Assembly: GCF_028618695.1 (NCBI RefSeq)
Contig: NZ_JAQIVI010000095.1
Location: 1-34,388 of the forward strand
Source: Natrinema soli
GTDB lineage: Archaea; Halobacteriota; Halobacteria; Halobacteriales; Natrialbaceae
Direction of reading: 5' to 3'
Length of the DNA stretch: 34,388 nucleotides
Numbering within the stretch: position 1 is the stretch's first letter; every line of letters starts with the position of its first letter. Under the pieces are notes generated by a model, which did no database searches, was not told where the DNA came from, and saw only the letters and a program-made list of their open reading frames with translations. Shown piece by piece: positions 1 through 8,368 of this stretch. A program made the translations under genes and the position numbers.

Positions 1-1
1 T

Positions 2-151
2 CGTCCATCGTTGAGCGGCATTGGCTTCGCCAGCAAAATCGATGTTACGGTTCATCGGGATGAGCGTATACTGTTTGTCGCGGTGCCCGTTGCACTCCTC
101 ATTCTCAATGAATTATGGGAGCTCGCAAAAGCGTGGCGCAACACTGGATAA
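2..151 (+). CDS. C-terminal end of a gene cut by the window edge
   Basis: An open frame runs in from the window start and stops with TAA at 149-151, giving 49 residues. The end has one hydrophobic helix (FVAVPVALLILNELWEL) followed by a basic tail. This arrangement is seen at the C-terminus of several IS4/ISH-type transposases, where the last helix has the form LLYNLWxL. No catalytic residue is present, so the assignment to a transposase is only a guess; another small membrane-associated protein is equally possible. The downstream 152-623 stretch is AT-rich and carries no convincing gene. Confidence 0.4.
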   Translation, partial: RPSLSGIGFASKIDVTVHRDERILFVAVPVALLILNELWELAKAWRNTG

Positions 152-623
152 AATGGTAGGTGGTCATTTTGACGGTATAACGGCGTTAATACGTTAATCA
201 ATATCTGTTCAAGATGCTTGTGAATAAGCTGCCCAAAACTTTAAGTCAATATAATCATAGTCATATTATGTCGGGTGTTAGCGTAGACCAAGGAACGTGC
301 ATCGCACCCGAGATGTGTGGGGTAATCAAAGCGGGAGAAACCTCAGGTCTTGTTCCCCACATCTCAAACAGTTCGTGTATCATTACTACTCAATCAATAT
401 ATCTAGCGTATATGTAAATTCATATTGAACCAACGAACATATCATGTGTGGGTTTCTCGGTGGAGTATGGCTGCCTGGTTACCGAAGTCGGAATTGCCGT
501 CACTGAATTCGCGCTCAGTCACTCCTTCATACCGCTGATTCTCTTCAGCCTCTCTCGACTGTTCTATCAACTCGATCATCATTGTCTGATTTGTGATCGC
601 GTTTGAGAATGGGAAGGAAGATT
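152..623. other. AT-rich stretch without a convincing gene
   Basis: Short open frames exist, including one on the minus strand that ends at 442 and could encode about 46 acidic residues from a Met near 582. None has a clear promoter, and the longer version of that frame would begin inside the hairpin at 624-650. I see no RNA gene or IS end here. Confidence 0.35.
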
Positions 624-650
624 GAGTGTCTGGTTGCCTTCCAGACACTC
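624..650 (-). terminator. Hairpin after the DUF7522-like gene
   Basis: A perfect 10-bp inverted repeat (GAGTGTCTGG / CCAGACACTC) with a 7-base loop starts one base beyond the minus-strand stop codon at 651-653. Its position suggests a transcription terminator or 3' stabiliser for that gene. There is no strong T run after it. Confidence 0.5.
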
Positions 651-1052
651 TTACCGCACGTGTCGTTCGGACTGGGATGCTATTTCTTCGAGTACACCAC
701 TGATAGCCTCTGCTACTTCAGTAAATCGATCCATCGTTACTGAATCTGTCGTCACATAGGCGCCGTGCGTTCCGACGATAACACGAACGAGATACCCATT
801 GTCGAATGCGCGCATCGTGTAACGGTAGTCACCGAGTTCGGACCATTCGTACGTCCGTTGGGAGCTGAACCCACCGCGTTCATTTTCAACGAACGAGCGT
901 GGATCGGTCCCTCGCTCGAGGTCATCTCTCAAGTAGAGATGTTGGTACTCGTTCGGTGTGAAGTACGTCACACTCCGGAGTTCGTCACCGATTGCCGTCC
1001 GACAGATGCGGAGCAACTGCTCTGTTTCGTCGTCCGTGAGTGGGTGTACCAT
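651..1052 (-). CDS. DUF7522-like haloarchaeal protein
   Basis: This 133-residue acidic protein matches, from memory, the pattern of a haloarchaeal family of unknown function (DUF7522). It has a short N-terminal helix (LTDDETEQLLRICR), then ELRSVTYFTP followed by LYLRDDLE, and a C-terminal half of alternating strands and one helix. There is no signal peptide, membrane segment or recognisable catalytic motif. The ATG at 1052 is supported by a TATA-like element at 1071-1080, the spacing expected for a leaderless mRNA. A perfect hairpin follows the stop codon, so the gene is probably transcribed alone. Its function is unknown. Confidence 0.75.
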   Translation of the reverse strand: MVHPLTDDETEQLLRICRTAIGDELRSVTYFTPNEYQHLYLRDDLERGTDPRSFVENERGGFSSQRTYEWSELGDYRYTMRAFDNGYLVRVIVGTHGAYVTTDSVTMDRFTEVAEAISGVLEEIASQSERHVR

Positions 1053-1070
1053 ACCGAATATCGTGAATGG

Positions 1071-1080
1071 TGTATTATCA
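1071..1080 (-). promoter_or_regulatory. TATA-box-like element for the 651-1052 gene
   Basis: On the minus strand the sequence reads TGATAATACA, centred about 24-27 bases from the start codon at 1052. That spacing fits a leaderless archaeal transcript. Confidence 0.4.
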
Positions 1081-1937
1081 ATATTCTTGCCACCTGTGGA
1101 ACAGCTAACAAAGTCACTAAACCCTCAGGAACTCTCCGACCAATCAAGAGTGTGAATACGTCCGCATTCAACGGGATAATATCCTACACTCGAGCTCCGC
1201 GCTGGCGACGCCATTACTATCAAGCCCGACGGCCAGCGACCGATCTCTGGATTCGCAATTCGTCGGGTTCCGTAATTCAGAGAGAGGATCATCTGTATTC
1301 CAACGGGTTTTCGGGATCGTCTTGGTGTCAGAGTTGGTGAGACGGTCACCATCACGAAAAGTATCGTCTCACTCCGGAGAGCTGAGACGACACAGATCTC
1401 TAACCTGGTTATTCTCCACGGGCGTGGAGTCGTCCCGTGAGGATGGATAATAGAAAGATCGAACACGAAGTGGGACGCGCGTGGGAAGGAAGGAACGTGG
1501 CGGGGTGGGAGTGGATCCGGAGTGATGGCGCCAGATCCAGGGGGAGCCTCATTCAGGTGGTGTCAGAGGCAACCTCGCCACACCGAGAGCCTTCGCGGAT
1601 GATGGTAAATACTTTGTGGTGATAGTCGAAAATAAAGCAATCGTCGACACGACCATAAAACAAAGCACCGACACTCGTTGGCCAGCGCGTTATTGCTAAC
1701 TAAGCGGCAGTGGATTTGTCCGACACCAGCACTCGCCGCGAAAAGTAAGTTAGTTGGGACGCCAGTTGTGACACAAGTGGAAGGTGAAGCAATTTGGCGC
1801 CTAGTAGACTCGTACCCCTGCAGCCGGTCGGTTTGCTCCAATTTAGCTGTGCTCTGGAACGAATCATGCTGTGTGGATTGTGCGGTATGCATCCCAACGT
1901 TGACATCAGATTGTGTCTATTGTTGTGAGAAATCACG
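1081..1937. other. Long intergenic stretch, no gene recognised
   Basis: About 860 bases with many short open frames on both strands but none with family-like sequence or the codon pattern of neighbouring genes. It could be decayed IS or gene sequence. I see no tRNA, CRISPR or clear terminal inverted repeat. Confidence 0.4.
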
Positions 1938-2822
1938 TTATTCTGAGTTGTTTCTGGGATAGGTAGAGTAGTTTGCGAGTTCAGCCGGTGTCTCTACGCG
2001 TGTCGGAGACATCGTTGCTTCATATTGCGCAACTCGTTTCAGTTCGTCTCTTTGCATGGCTGGGGACGATTCAAATACATCTGTTGAGATATTCCGACCG
2101 AGTTCCCGCAGTTGATCCGGTGAGAGCGCGTGCGCTCGCTTCTGGCCGGATGCAACACCACTGGTAACGATCGATCGAATTCCTTCTTCAACAGTCATAT
2201 CGACATCGATAACGCGCTCCTTCGCGACATGAATAACGAACCCACCCATTACAGGATTTGGTGCCATTGGTAAAAACAATGACTCCATCTCTTCGTGATC
2301 CGTTGCCTGTTTGACAGCGCTAGCTGTTTCAGCGGTTTTGAATGCAACAGCATATGAGCCAGTCGTAGGATACTCAATGAGCTTGACTTCTTTAAAACTC
2401 TCCGAATATGAATCAAGCAGAAGTTCACTCATCTCGTTGAAACTTGTATACACTGAGCCAAGCCCTGGAATCGATGCCATGAAGTCATCGAATTGAGTGC
2501 CAATTCGACCACTTCCAGATCGGTATTCTGTGATGAAACCTAGGACAAAAACGGCACCACAGAGGAGTCCGATTGCGATGATCTTGACAAGCATCTCGTT
2601 TGTTTGTGATGAGACGCCTGGGACACTTCTGACAATAAAAACGACCGGATTAAGAGTATTCGAGATGAAGTTGAGCGCGAATCCGAGAATAACAACAGTG
2701 ATGACGAGAGGAATCGCGATCGCGATGCCGTTAATGAGTGATTGACGGACGATCTCTTTGACGCTTCGGTGCGTGATACTCTCTTTGGTCAACACCTCTT
2801 CGCGAGTCGGAATAAATGACAT
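1938..2822 (-). CDS. DUF502 family membrane protein
   Basis: This 294-residue protein has the DUF502 layout. A cytoplasmic N-terminus is followed by a transmembrane helix at about 30-52, a loop, a second helix at about 78-98 and a long soluble C-terminal domain. Family hallmarks are visible after the second helix: a GFITEY turn, the IPGLGSVYTS segment near residues 113-122, and later PNPVMGGFV. DUF502 proteins occur in bacteria, plants (COV/LCV) and archaea; their biochemical role is not settled. The last 90 residues are polar and variable. The gene stands alone, with long non-coding flanks. Confidence 0.9.
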   Translation of the reverse strand: MSFIPTREEVLTKESITHRSVKEIVRQSLINGIAIAIPLVITVVILGFALNFISNTLNPVVFIVRSVPGVSSQTNEMLVKIIAIGLLCGAVFVLGFITEYRSGSGRIGTQFDDFMASIPGLGSVYTSFNEMSELLLDSYSESFKEVKLIEYPTTGSYAVAFKTAETASAVKQATDHEEMESLFLPMAPNPVMGGFVIHVAKERVIDVDMTVEEGIRSIVTSGVASGQKRAHALSPDQLRELGRNISTDVFESSPAMQRDELKRVAQYEATMSPTRVETPAELANYSTYPRNNSE

Positions 2823-3237
2823 ACTCTCTTAACACCAACGAGCCTCGAAAGCGTTTGGGCCAAAACGGATGGAACGAACAACCGACAAGGCGTCAGGACA
2901 GCTCTGCGTGCTCCAGACAAAGAGATCATGTATTGCACACCAAGTGCGCCCATGGACGAGAGACAGCACTGAGTTGAACGGTGTCGGACGGACATCAAAG
3001 ACACAATGTGTTGGTCGAGCCCAGTGGAAGGTCACGGTCAACCATCTCTCTAATCTGCTTGACCTCGCACCTATATGAAGACCCCTTCGAGTTCCTTCAT
3101 GAGACCGTCTAGGCCTTGATCAGCGTTGTTCAGTGTCGCTAGTTGTCCACTCTAGCTCACCAGCGCAGTTGCTGACACGTTGTGGAAGCGAAGCGGATGA
3201 ATCAGGTCACTGATTCACCCGCTGTCCGGATGTACTC
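2823..3237. other. Intergenic region ahead of the ISH3-type transposase
   Basis: No gene is supported here. The last part should contain the left end and promoter of the ISH3-type element, but I could not match terminal repeats by eye. At 3197-3216 there is a perfect inverted repeat (TGAATCAG, 4-base spacer, CTGATTCA) just upstream of the transposase start, which may act on its expression or be part of the IS end. Confidence 0.4.
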
Positions 3238-4431
3238 GTGATGAACATCCCATTGCTCAAGGAAGTTCTCACAGATCCGGACGAGTTCATTACGAACGGC
3301 CAGTTGAAGTCGCTTTCTCTGGAACTTCTTGCATTGATTCCGATGACAGGAATCGAGGGGTCGCCCCTCGATTCCGGCGATATCATGGAAGTCGTTCTTC
3401 GGGCGGCCGTGGGGACGACTTCAGTGAACGGTGTGACCGAGAACACGAGGGAGACGCCGAACAGAGAGCCGGTCATGGATTGGCTTCACACGCTGGAGAA
3501 AGATACCATGCTGGATGCCGTCAACGACATCCTCGCGCTGGTAGCGATGACGGTTCTCGACCGTGGCGGGTCGAGAACCGTCTGCATCGACTTCATGGAC
3601 AACCCGTTCCACGGATACCCGGAGGATGAAGACGAGTTCAGGAGGATGAAAGCCCGTGATGGAACCACGAAATGTCACCGGTACTGTACAGTGTTCGTCA
3701 TCGCGCAAGGAAAGCCACTGACACTGGCGCTGGAACCAGTTTCCGGTGACGACAGCAAGGCCGACGCGGTCGAGCGCGTGCTCGCCCGCGTCGAGACGTA
3801 TCCGTTCGGGATCGAGAGGATTCTCATCGATCGTGCCGCGTTTGCCGGGGAACTGATCGGTGTGCTTCGTGCCACTGCACCGCCAGTCTTCCCGGTGAAA
3901 ACCGGGAAAGACTCGCTCCGAGAAAAACTCTCGGTCACCAAATCGTACATGACCGAGGAGACGATCTGTGAGGGAAAAGAGTACGAACAGACGTATCCGC
4001 TGGCGGTGAACGTCACGTACCACAACGGTAACCGAGGCAAGTCGGGTGTGAAACGGACTGGGTACGCGGCGTATGGTCTGGAAGACCGCACGCCGGCGCA
4101 GGTCGCGACGATCTACGACAAGCGGTCACAGATCGAGAAGAGTTACGAGAAGTTCCGTGAGGCGCGTGCCGTGACGACGACACCGTCAACGACGATCCGG
4201 TTGTTCTACGTGGGTGTCGGCTTCCTGTTAGAGCAGTTATGGCTGGTGGTGCAGTGGGGGGTGCTCGCCCAGCCACGGCGTGGCGGGCGAGCACTCCCCG
4301 TGGATTTTACGTTCAGTGATGCATTTCTCCATGGAATCGAACAGGAGTTAGACGACGAACTGGGGTGGCGAAAGCGCTATCGGACGAACGGGGTCGGATT
4401 ACCGGCTGGATACGATCACGGACTCGGGTGA
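3238..4431 (+). CDS. ISH3-family transposase
   Basis: A full-length DDE transposase of 397 residues. The ISH3 family normally has about 390, so it looks intact. The first catalytic Asp is D118 in CIDFMDNPFHGYPEDEDEF, a block typical of ISH3. The second is D198 in RILIDR, and the Glu is E300 in IYDKRSQIEKSYEKFREA. Residues Y293, R296 and E300 give the Y-x2-R-x3-E spacing of IS4-clade enzymes, with Arg307 where Lys is usual. The N-terminal 100 residues form the DNA-binding region. A strong hairpin follows the stop codon. I could not define the IS ends, although the coding region and flanks suit an element of about 1.4 kb. Confidence 0.9.
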   Translation: MMNIPLLKEVLTDPDEFITNGQLKSLSLELLALIPMTGIEGSPLDSGDIMEVVLRAAVGTTSVNGVTENTRETPNREPVMDWLHTLEKDTMLDAVNDILALVAMTVLDRGGSRTVCIDFMDNPFHGYPEDEDEFRRMKARDGTTKCHRYCTVFVIAQGKPLTLALEPVSGDDSKADAVERVLARVETYPFGIERILIDRAAFAGELIGVLRATAPPVFPVKTGKDSLREKLSVTKSYMTEETICEGKEYEQTYPLAVNVTYHNGNRGKSGVKRTGYAAYGLEDRTPAQVATIYDKRSQIEKSYEKFREARAVTTTPSTTIRLFYVGVGFLLEQLWLVVQWGVLAQPRRGGRALPVDFTFSDAFLHGIEQELDDELGWRKRYRTNGVGLPAGYDHGLG

Positions 4432-4434
4432 GCC

Positions 4435-4458
4435 GCCTCGCTTCGGACGAAGCGAGGC
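4435..4458 (+). terminator. Terminator-like hairpin after the ISH3-type transposase
   Basis: A perfect 11-bp stem (GCCTCGCTTCG / CGAAGCGAGGC) with a 2-base spacer lies 3 bases after the stop codon. It probably ends the transposase transcript or protects its 3' end. Confidence 0.55.
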
Positions 4459-4671
4459 TGACCGGGAGCGTCAGCTATCTTCCTCATCACCGTTACTCCC
4501 GCCAAAACAATCGTAACTCGACATATTCTCTTCGTTGCGCTATCTACTACCGAGGCTACGCCCTGACTCTGCCCCACATCTGGTTTATTTCTACACACCT
4601 GTTCGTGCCGTGATCGATAGACTGGACAACTAGCGACTGTCGCTTCCATATGGATAGCAGTGTGGTCGACG

Positions 4672-4697
4672 GCTGACCCAGGCCAGCCTGGGTCAGC
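4672..4697. repeat. Perfect 11-bp inverted repeat, 4-base loop
   Basis: GCTGACCCAGG and CCTGGGTCAGC flank CCAG. The repeat lies between the ISH3-type gene and the origin repeats. It could be a terminator, the edge of the IS, or part of the replication region; nothing else identifies it. Confidence 0.45.
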
Positions 4698-4910
4698 ACG
4701 CCGCTGTTTACTGGCAAGGCTCTGTTCGCTTGGTTTCGAGGACAGCTCACCGCTTCCACAGTGAGTTTAGCTGGAGAGAAAACGTCGGTGATCGCGACTT
4801 CTTATTCATCACGGTGGGCAACCGATTGCATCCGTATCGAGGTTCGGCACCTACTGTGAAGACGCGGGAATGCACTAAAAACTACTATCATTCTGGCGAT
4901 GTCTTCGACC

Positions 4911-4940
4911 CCCACACACCATCTGTCGAGTGTCTGAGTG
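4911..4940 (+). repeat. Origin repeat 1
   Basis: Contains CACACACCATCTGTCGAG followed by TGTCTG. First of three same-strand copies on the left of the AT-rich tract. Confidence 0.7.
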
Positions 4941-4963
4941 AGAAATAGAGCAGAACAGCAAGT

Positions 4964-4989
4964 GGGACACACCAGTTGTCGAATGTCCT
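4964..4989 (+). repeat. Origin repeat 2
   Basis: Contains GACACACCAGTTGTCGAA followed by TGTCCT, in the same orientation as repeat 1. Confidence 0.7.
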
Positions 4990-5007
4990 CGTATCGATTT
5001 TCGTCAT

Positions 5008-5034
5008 CCCTCACACACCAGTTGTAGAGTGTCT
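5008..5034 (+). repeat. Origin repeat 3
   Basis: Contains CACACACCAGTTGTAGAG followed by TGTCTT; the copy nearest the AT-rich tract on its left. Confidence 0.7.
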
Positions 5035-5260
5035 TAGATCGCACCACGGAGGCAAGCTAAAGCAAAAAGTCACGATATATTTAAAGAGACGATTTTAGGT
5101 GCTGATATTGTAGTTAGTATATTCAGTACTTTGCTGTTATATGACCTAGAGAACCAGAATTCTCTATTCACTGCTTACCGGATAATACTACTACTACCCA
5201 TAACATTATTATATTATTATAGAGTAAGTTGCTGTTCTTGTGCGGCCCTCTTTGATCCAA

Positions 5261-5286
5261 GACACTCGACATCTGGTGTGTGAGTG
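5261..5286 (-). repeat. Origin repeat 4, inverted
   Basis: The reverse complement reads CACACACCAGATGTCGAG followed by TGTCTT. It lies to the right of the AT-rich tract and points toward repeats 1-3. Confidence 0.7.
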
Positions 5287-5360
5287 TATGGGGAGAACTT
5301 ACGACTCTAACGACACATACGACAAGACCTAAGTCAATCGACACGCGTGATTAATACAAG

Positions 5361-6551
5361 ATGCCAACAAGTGACGACCCGTTCGCCGACGTCACTAACC
5401 TCTTCACCAACCGTGACGCCCTCACGATCGACTATCAACCGGACAACGTTGTCGAAAGAGACGACGAAATTAGCAAACTCGCGAATGCTCTCAACGCAGT
5501 TCGTAACGGTTGGTCGCCAGACAATATTTTCATCTATGGGAAAACTGGAGTCGGCAAAACTGTCGTCACTCGCCATGTCTTGAGCAAACTCCAGCAACAC
5601 GTCGATATTACCACCATCCGTGTCACTTGCAATTCTCAATCTTCATATCAGACCGCTATTAAGACCGTGAACAACCTCCGTCAAGGTACTGATCGCCCTC
5701 CGCTCCCGATGACCGGACATGCTACACAAGCCATTTTTGATGCGCTCTATGGCGAGTTAAACGATCGTGGCGACCCAGCGATCATCGTCTTAGACGAAGT
5801 AGACTCGCTTGGCAGTGATGACAAACTCCTCTATGAACTCCCGCGAGCAAAGGATAACGACCATCTTGACGACGATGTTACCCTTGGTGTCATCGGTATC
5901 TCGAACGATTTCACCTATCGTCGAAACCTCTCACCGAAAGTAAAAGATTCACTCGCAGAGAAAGAGATCCACTTCCAGCCCTATTCGGCAAGTGAACTTC
6001 AAGCTATTCTCCAGAGCCGTGCTGATGTCGGAGTCACCGACGATGTCCTCGATGATGGTGTAATCCCGCTCTGTGCTGCCTACTCGTCGCAAGAACACGG
6101 TAGTGCTCGCCAAGCAATCGAACTTCTCCGGGAAGCCGTTGATCTTGCCAGTCAACGGGGACACATGACCGTTAGTGAAGAAGAAGTCCGAGATGCTCGT
6201 GGATTGGTTGAGAAGAATCAAATCCGAGATGCTATCGGGAGTCTCACCGATCATGGGCTCTTTGCATTGATTGCGTTGAGTTACGAAACAGAAGACAGCA
6301 CAGGAGTTCGTGGCAAAACGATCTATGGCCAATATCGACGGCTTTCCGAAATGAATGGCCGTGATCCTCTTTCATATGATCGCCTTCGTGATCAACTTGA
6401 TGAGCTTTCACTAGGTGGATTTGCCGAAAAGACAGTACAGAACAAAGGTGAAGCAGGAGGACGGTATAACGAATACCAGTGTCAATATCCATATGACGTA
6501 GTGGTTGATGCTGTGAGTGACCATCGTGATTGGGCTGTTTTCGACATCTGA
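5361..6551 (+). CDS. orc1/cdc6: Orc1/Cdc6 replication initiator
   Basis: A 396-residue AAA+ ATPase that should bind the flanking repeats and recruit the MCM helicase. Visible motifs are Walker A at 60-67 (GKTGVGKT), Walker B at 141-149 (IIVLDEVDS), sensor 1 at 180-183 (ISND), and sensor 2 at about 247-257 (GSARQAIELLR). The C-terminal 110 residues form the winged-helix DNA-binding domain, including GKTIYGQYRRL and GRYNEYQCQYPYDVVVDAV. The length is usual for haloarchaeal plasmid Orc proteins. Repeat 4 lies 75 bases upstream and repeat 5 about 30 bases downstream of the stop, so the gene sits inside its own set of predicted binding sites. Which Orc subgroup it belongs to was not determined. 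Confidence 0.95.
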   Translation: MPTSDDPFADVTNLFTNRDALTIDYQPDNVVERDDEISKLANALNAVRNGWSPDNIFIYGKTGVGKTVVTRHVLSKLQQHVDITTIRVTCNSQSSYQTAIKTVNNLRQGTDRPPLPMTGHATQAIFDALYGELNDRGDPAIIVLDEVDSLGSDDKLLYELPRAKDNDHLDDDVTLGVIGISNDFTYRRNLSPKVKDSLAEKEIHFQPYSASELQAILQSRADVGVTDDVLDDGVIPLCAAYSSQEHGSARQAIELLREAVDLASQRGHMTVSEEEVRDARGLVEKNQIRDAIGSLTDHGLFALIALSYETEDSTGVRGKTIYGQYRRLSEMNGRDPLSYDRLRDQLDELSLGGFAEKTVQNKGEAGGRYNEYQCQYPYDVVVDAVSDHRDWAVFDI

Positions 6552-6580
6552 GTGCTCTCTACGGCCGAATTTTGTTTTGC

Positions 6581-6610
6581 AGAAGACACTCTACAAATGG
6601 TGTGTCTTCC
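6581..6610 (-). repeat. Origin repeat 5, downstream of orc1/cdc6
   Basis: The reverse complement reads GACACACCATTTGTAGAG followed by TGTCTTCT, matching repeats 1-4 in the core. It begins about 30 bases after the orc1/cdc6 stop codon, so predicted initiator sites bracket the gene. Confidence 0.65.
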
Positions 6611-6677
6611 GTCCTTGTGTGTAGATATTTCGTGTTCACTACGGTGGAGCCCTGGTGTGATTTTGATCCCTTACTCG

Positions 6678-6744
6678 TTTAAAACCGAAATCAAGCGTCT
6701 GTCCCGTTCCGAGGATTTACCTGTTTCATGGGAGTAGTATGGAG
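6678..6744 (+). promoter_or_regulatory. TATA-like box and Shine-Dalgarno for the 6750 gene
   Basis: GTTTAAAAC at 6678-6686 resembles a TATA box and would give a leader of about 40 bases. GGAG at 6741-6744, five bases before the ATG at 6750, is a plausible ribosome-binding site, unlike most genes here, which look leaderless. Confidence 0.4.
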
Positions 6745-6749
6745 CAACC

Positions 6750-6986
6750 ATGAGTTCTAATGGAACGTCGCCACTCACCCCACTTGCGCAAGAAGCACTC
6801 GAGGCGCTCGCGACCGCAATCCCACCTGGGGGAGAACTCACCTACGAGCAAGCGTATGCAGTTCTGGCTGAGGAAGAAGATCTTGGAGAACCCGCTGCCA
6901 AGGACATCATCGAGAAACTATACAATAAGGGCCGTCTCTATGAAGTTGAGGGGAAGCTCCGACTCACTGATTACGGATCTGAATAG
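6750..6986 (+). CDS. Small winged-helix-like protein
   Basis: This 78-residue protein begins with a Pro/Ser-rich tail and then has a helical region (QEALEALATAIPP, LTYEQAYAVLAEEE). It ends with DIIEKLYNKGRLYEVEGKLRL, which looks like a recognition helix followed by a beta-hairpin wing. It is probably a DNA-binding protein. Its place directly after the initiator gene and repeat 5 suggests a role in replication or its control, but I do not recognise a named family. It converges with the HEPN-like gene, whose stop is only five bases away. The start is supported by a GGAG five bases upstream. Confidence 0.65.
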   Translation: MSSNGTSPLTPLAQEALEALATAIPPGGELTYEQAYAVLAEEEDLGEPAAKDIIEKLYNKGRLYEVEGKLRLTDYGSE

Positions 6987-6991
6987 CGAGG

Positions 6992-8344
6992 TCAGCCTCG
7001 TTCGTGAGGCCACACCTGATCGTCAGGTTCTGGGATTTCATCAACGAGATCTTTTTCGAAGGCTGACGCTCGCCATGCGATTACATTTTCTTTGCGCTGG
7101 ATGTATTTCTCGTCCGTTTTGAGCCACCGAGCGACTTCGCTGTACTCGTGACCAGCACATAGGAGCAGCAGCACTGCGAAATCGAACCGATCGAGATTAC
7201 TCTCGTTTGCATCGGCGTCAATACGATCGATAAACGCAGCGGACGCATCTCGCATAAACGCCATGAGAATTGCGTACAATTCTTCATCGTCGAATCCTGA
7301 GAACTCAAATCCTTCTATTATATCGAATGACTCGGACGTGCTCTCTTCGACATCCCATCGGAAGTTTTCGATCGTAGCACGTTCACTGTCTTCGAGCGTG
7401 GCTAGCTTCTCCGGATTTTCTCGTTCCCATGTTGCTCTGGTATCAGCAATTGCCTCACTCTGTGCATGGTCGATGTATTCATCGCATCCTCGCTTGGCGA
7501 TTATCGACTCGATATTCTTTCCCGATACTGTGAGGAGGATATCGGCACACCGGTCTGTCTTTTCGAGGATTCGCGCTATCTCTCGCCGAGAGCCGAGATC
7601 TCCGAGCCCTGCTCGTTGTTGGGCGTCATGGACGAGACTGTTACGTCGATTCTTTACCTCGACTAATTCGCTGTGGCTTCCTTCTTCTAGAATTTGAATA
7701 TCGGCAAGGATCTCTAATCTCTTTGCATGCCCCACGCTTTGAACAAATTCGGAAATGCTGTCAAGGCGGGCTTCCTCTCGGAACAACTCGTTTAGGACTG
7801 TTTCAGTCGTCAGTTCTTCGATGAGTGCAGACGCAAGCAACAGATAGGAGAAAAACGACCGTTCGAGCTGTCCGTCCAGATCGCTTCCTGCTTGAAGCTG
7901 CTCTTTGACTTCGTTTCGCTGCTCGAGATAGTATTCTAGGACGTTATCGGAATGCCCAATGAGCGCATTCTGGCGCTCGACGTACGCAACAAGTAACAGC
8001 AATTCGTTCTCAAATGGCGTCTCGTCGCTTAGTGCCTGGCATTTTTCGAGGGCACTTGTAGGGAGATGCCGAGTCAGATAGTCGATATCGTCATAGACAA
8101 GTGGCGTATTGGTGGGACAGTTGTCGATGATCGATTGGAAGTCTGAATTGTTGGAGAGTTGCTGGAGTGCGTCTCTGACTTCGTTGACATCCAATTCGCT
8201 CAAGGGGGGCGACCGATACATCGCACCACCAACGAACACTGTTGGGCCTTCGATGTCTTCGACTCTGTAATCACCAATTGGTCTTAGTGATACTGTGTCT
8301 GCATCGATCGCGAATGAAATTTCGATATCGGCGTCACTACACAC
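6992..8344 (-). CDS. Large HEPN-like protein with C-terminal HTH
   Basis: A 450-residue acidic protein that I do not recognise as a named family. Residues about 160-275 form a helical bundle containing R234-N-S-L-V-H239. This fits the R-x4-6-H motif of HEPN ribonucleases, preceded by a helix with LLLASALIEELTTETVL as in other HEPN folds. Residues about 386-430 (FDFAVLLLLCAGHEYSEVARWLKTD) look like a helix-turn-helix of the sigma-region-4 type. The first 100 residues are of mixed strand and helix. If the HEPN reading is right, the protein could be an RNA-cleaving toxin or defence effector. It begins with GTG 24 bases after a 47-residue gene, an arrangement similar to toxin-antitoxin pairs. Confidence 0.75.
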   Translation of the reverse strand: MCSDADIEISFAIDADTVSLRPIGDYRVEDIEGPTVFVGGAMYRSPPLSELDVNEVRDALQQLSNNSDFQSIIDNCPTNTPLVYDDIDYLTRHLPTSALEKCQALSDETPFENELLLLVAYVERQNALIGHSDNVLEYYLEQRNEVKEQLQAGSDLDGQLERSFFSYLLLASALIEELTTETVLNELFREEARLDSISEFVQSVGHAKRLEILADIQILEEGSHSELVEVKNRRNSLVHDAQQRAGLGDLGSRREIARILEKTDRCADILLTVSGKNIESIIAKRGCDEYIDHAQSEAIADTRATWERENPEKLATLEDSERATIENFRWDVEESTSESFDIIEGFEFSGFDDEELYAILMAFMRDASAAFIDRIDADANESNLDRFDFAVLLLLCAGHEYSEVARWLKTDEKYIQRKENVIAWRASAFEKDLVDEIPEPDDQVWPHERG

Positions 8345-8368
8345 GAGTGAAAATCAGATAGAATGGAG

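Larger units (their letters stand above)
4911..5286. other. Predicted replication origin (ORB-like repeats around an AT-rich tract)
   Basis: Three direct copies of a 20-odd base motif (4911-4940, 4964-4989, 5008-5034) and one inverted copy (5261-5286) flank an AT-rich tract at about 5062-5225. The tract contains runs of TA-rich sequence suitable for duplex unwinding. The orc1/cdc6 gene begins 75 bases after the last copy. Inverted initiator-binding boxes on both sides of an unwinding element beside the initiator gene is the standard plan of archaeal origins. The shared core is ACACCAKNTGTMGARTGTC. This is inferred from arrangement and repeat conservation, since I did not match it to a published ORB sequence. 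Confidence 0.8.

Noticed and set aside
442..648. A 68-residue minus-strand open frame after the DUF7522-like gene
   Set aside because: Its GTG start lies within a perfect terminator-like hairpin, with no promoter. A shorter version from about 582 remains possible but unsupported.
765..1340. A 191-residue plus-strand open frame
   Set aside because: It overlaps the DUF7522-like gene on the other strand, and its translation is not protein-like.
1125..1466. A 113-residue minus-strand open frame
   Set aside because: The composition is Ser/Arg/Pro-rich without a recognisable pattern or promoter, and overlapping frames are equally long.
5435..5446. GACAACGTTGTC palindrome within orc1/cdc6
   Set aside because: It resembles the palindromes at 9590 and 9770 in its centre, but it is explained by the codons for Asp-Asn-Val-Val in the gene and lacks the outer bases.
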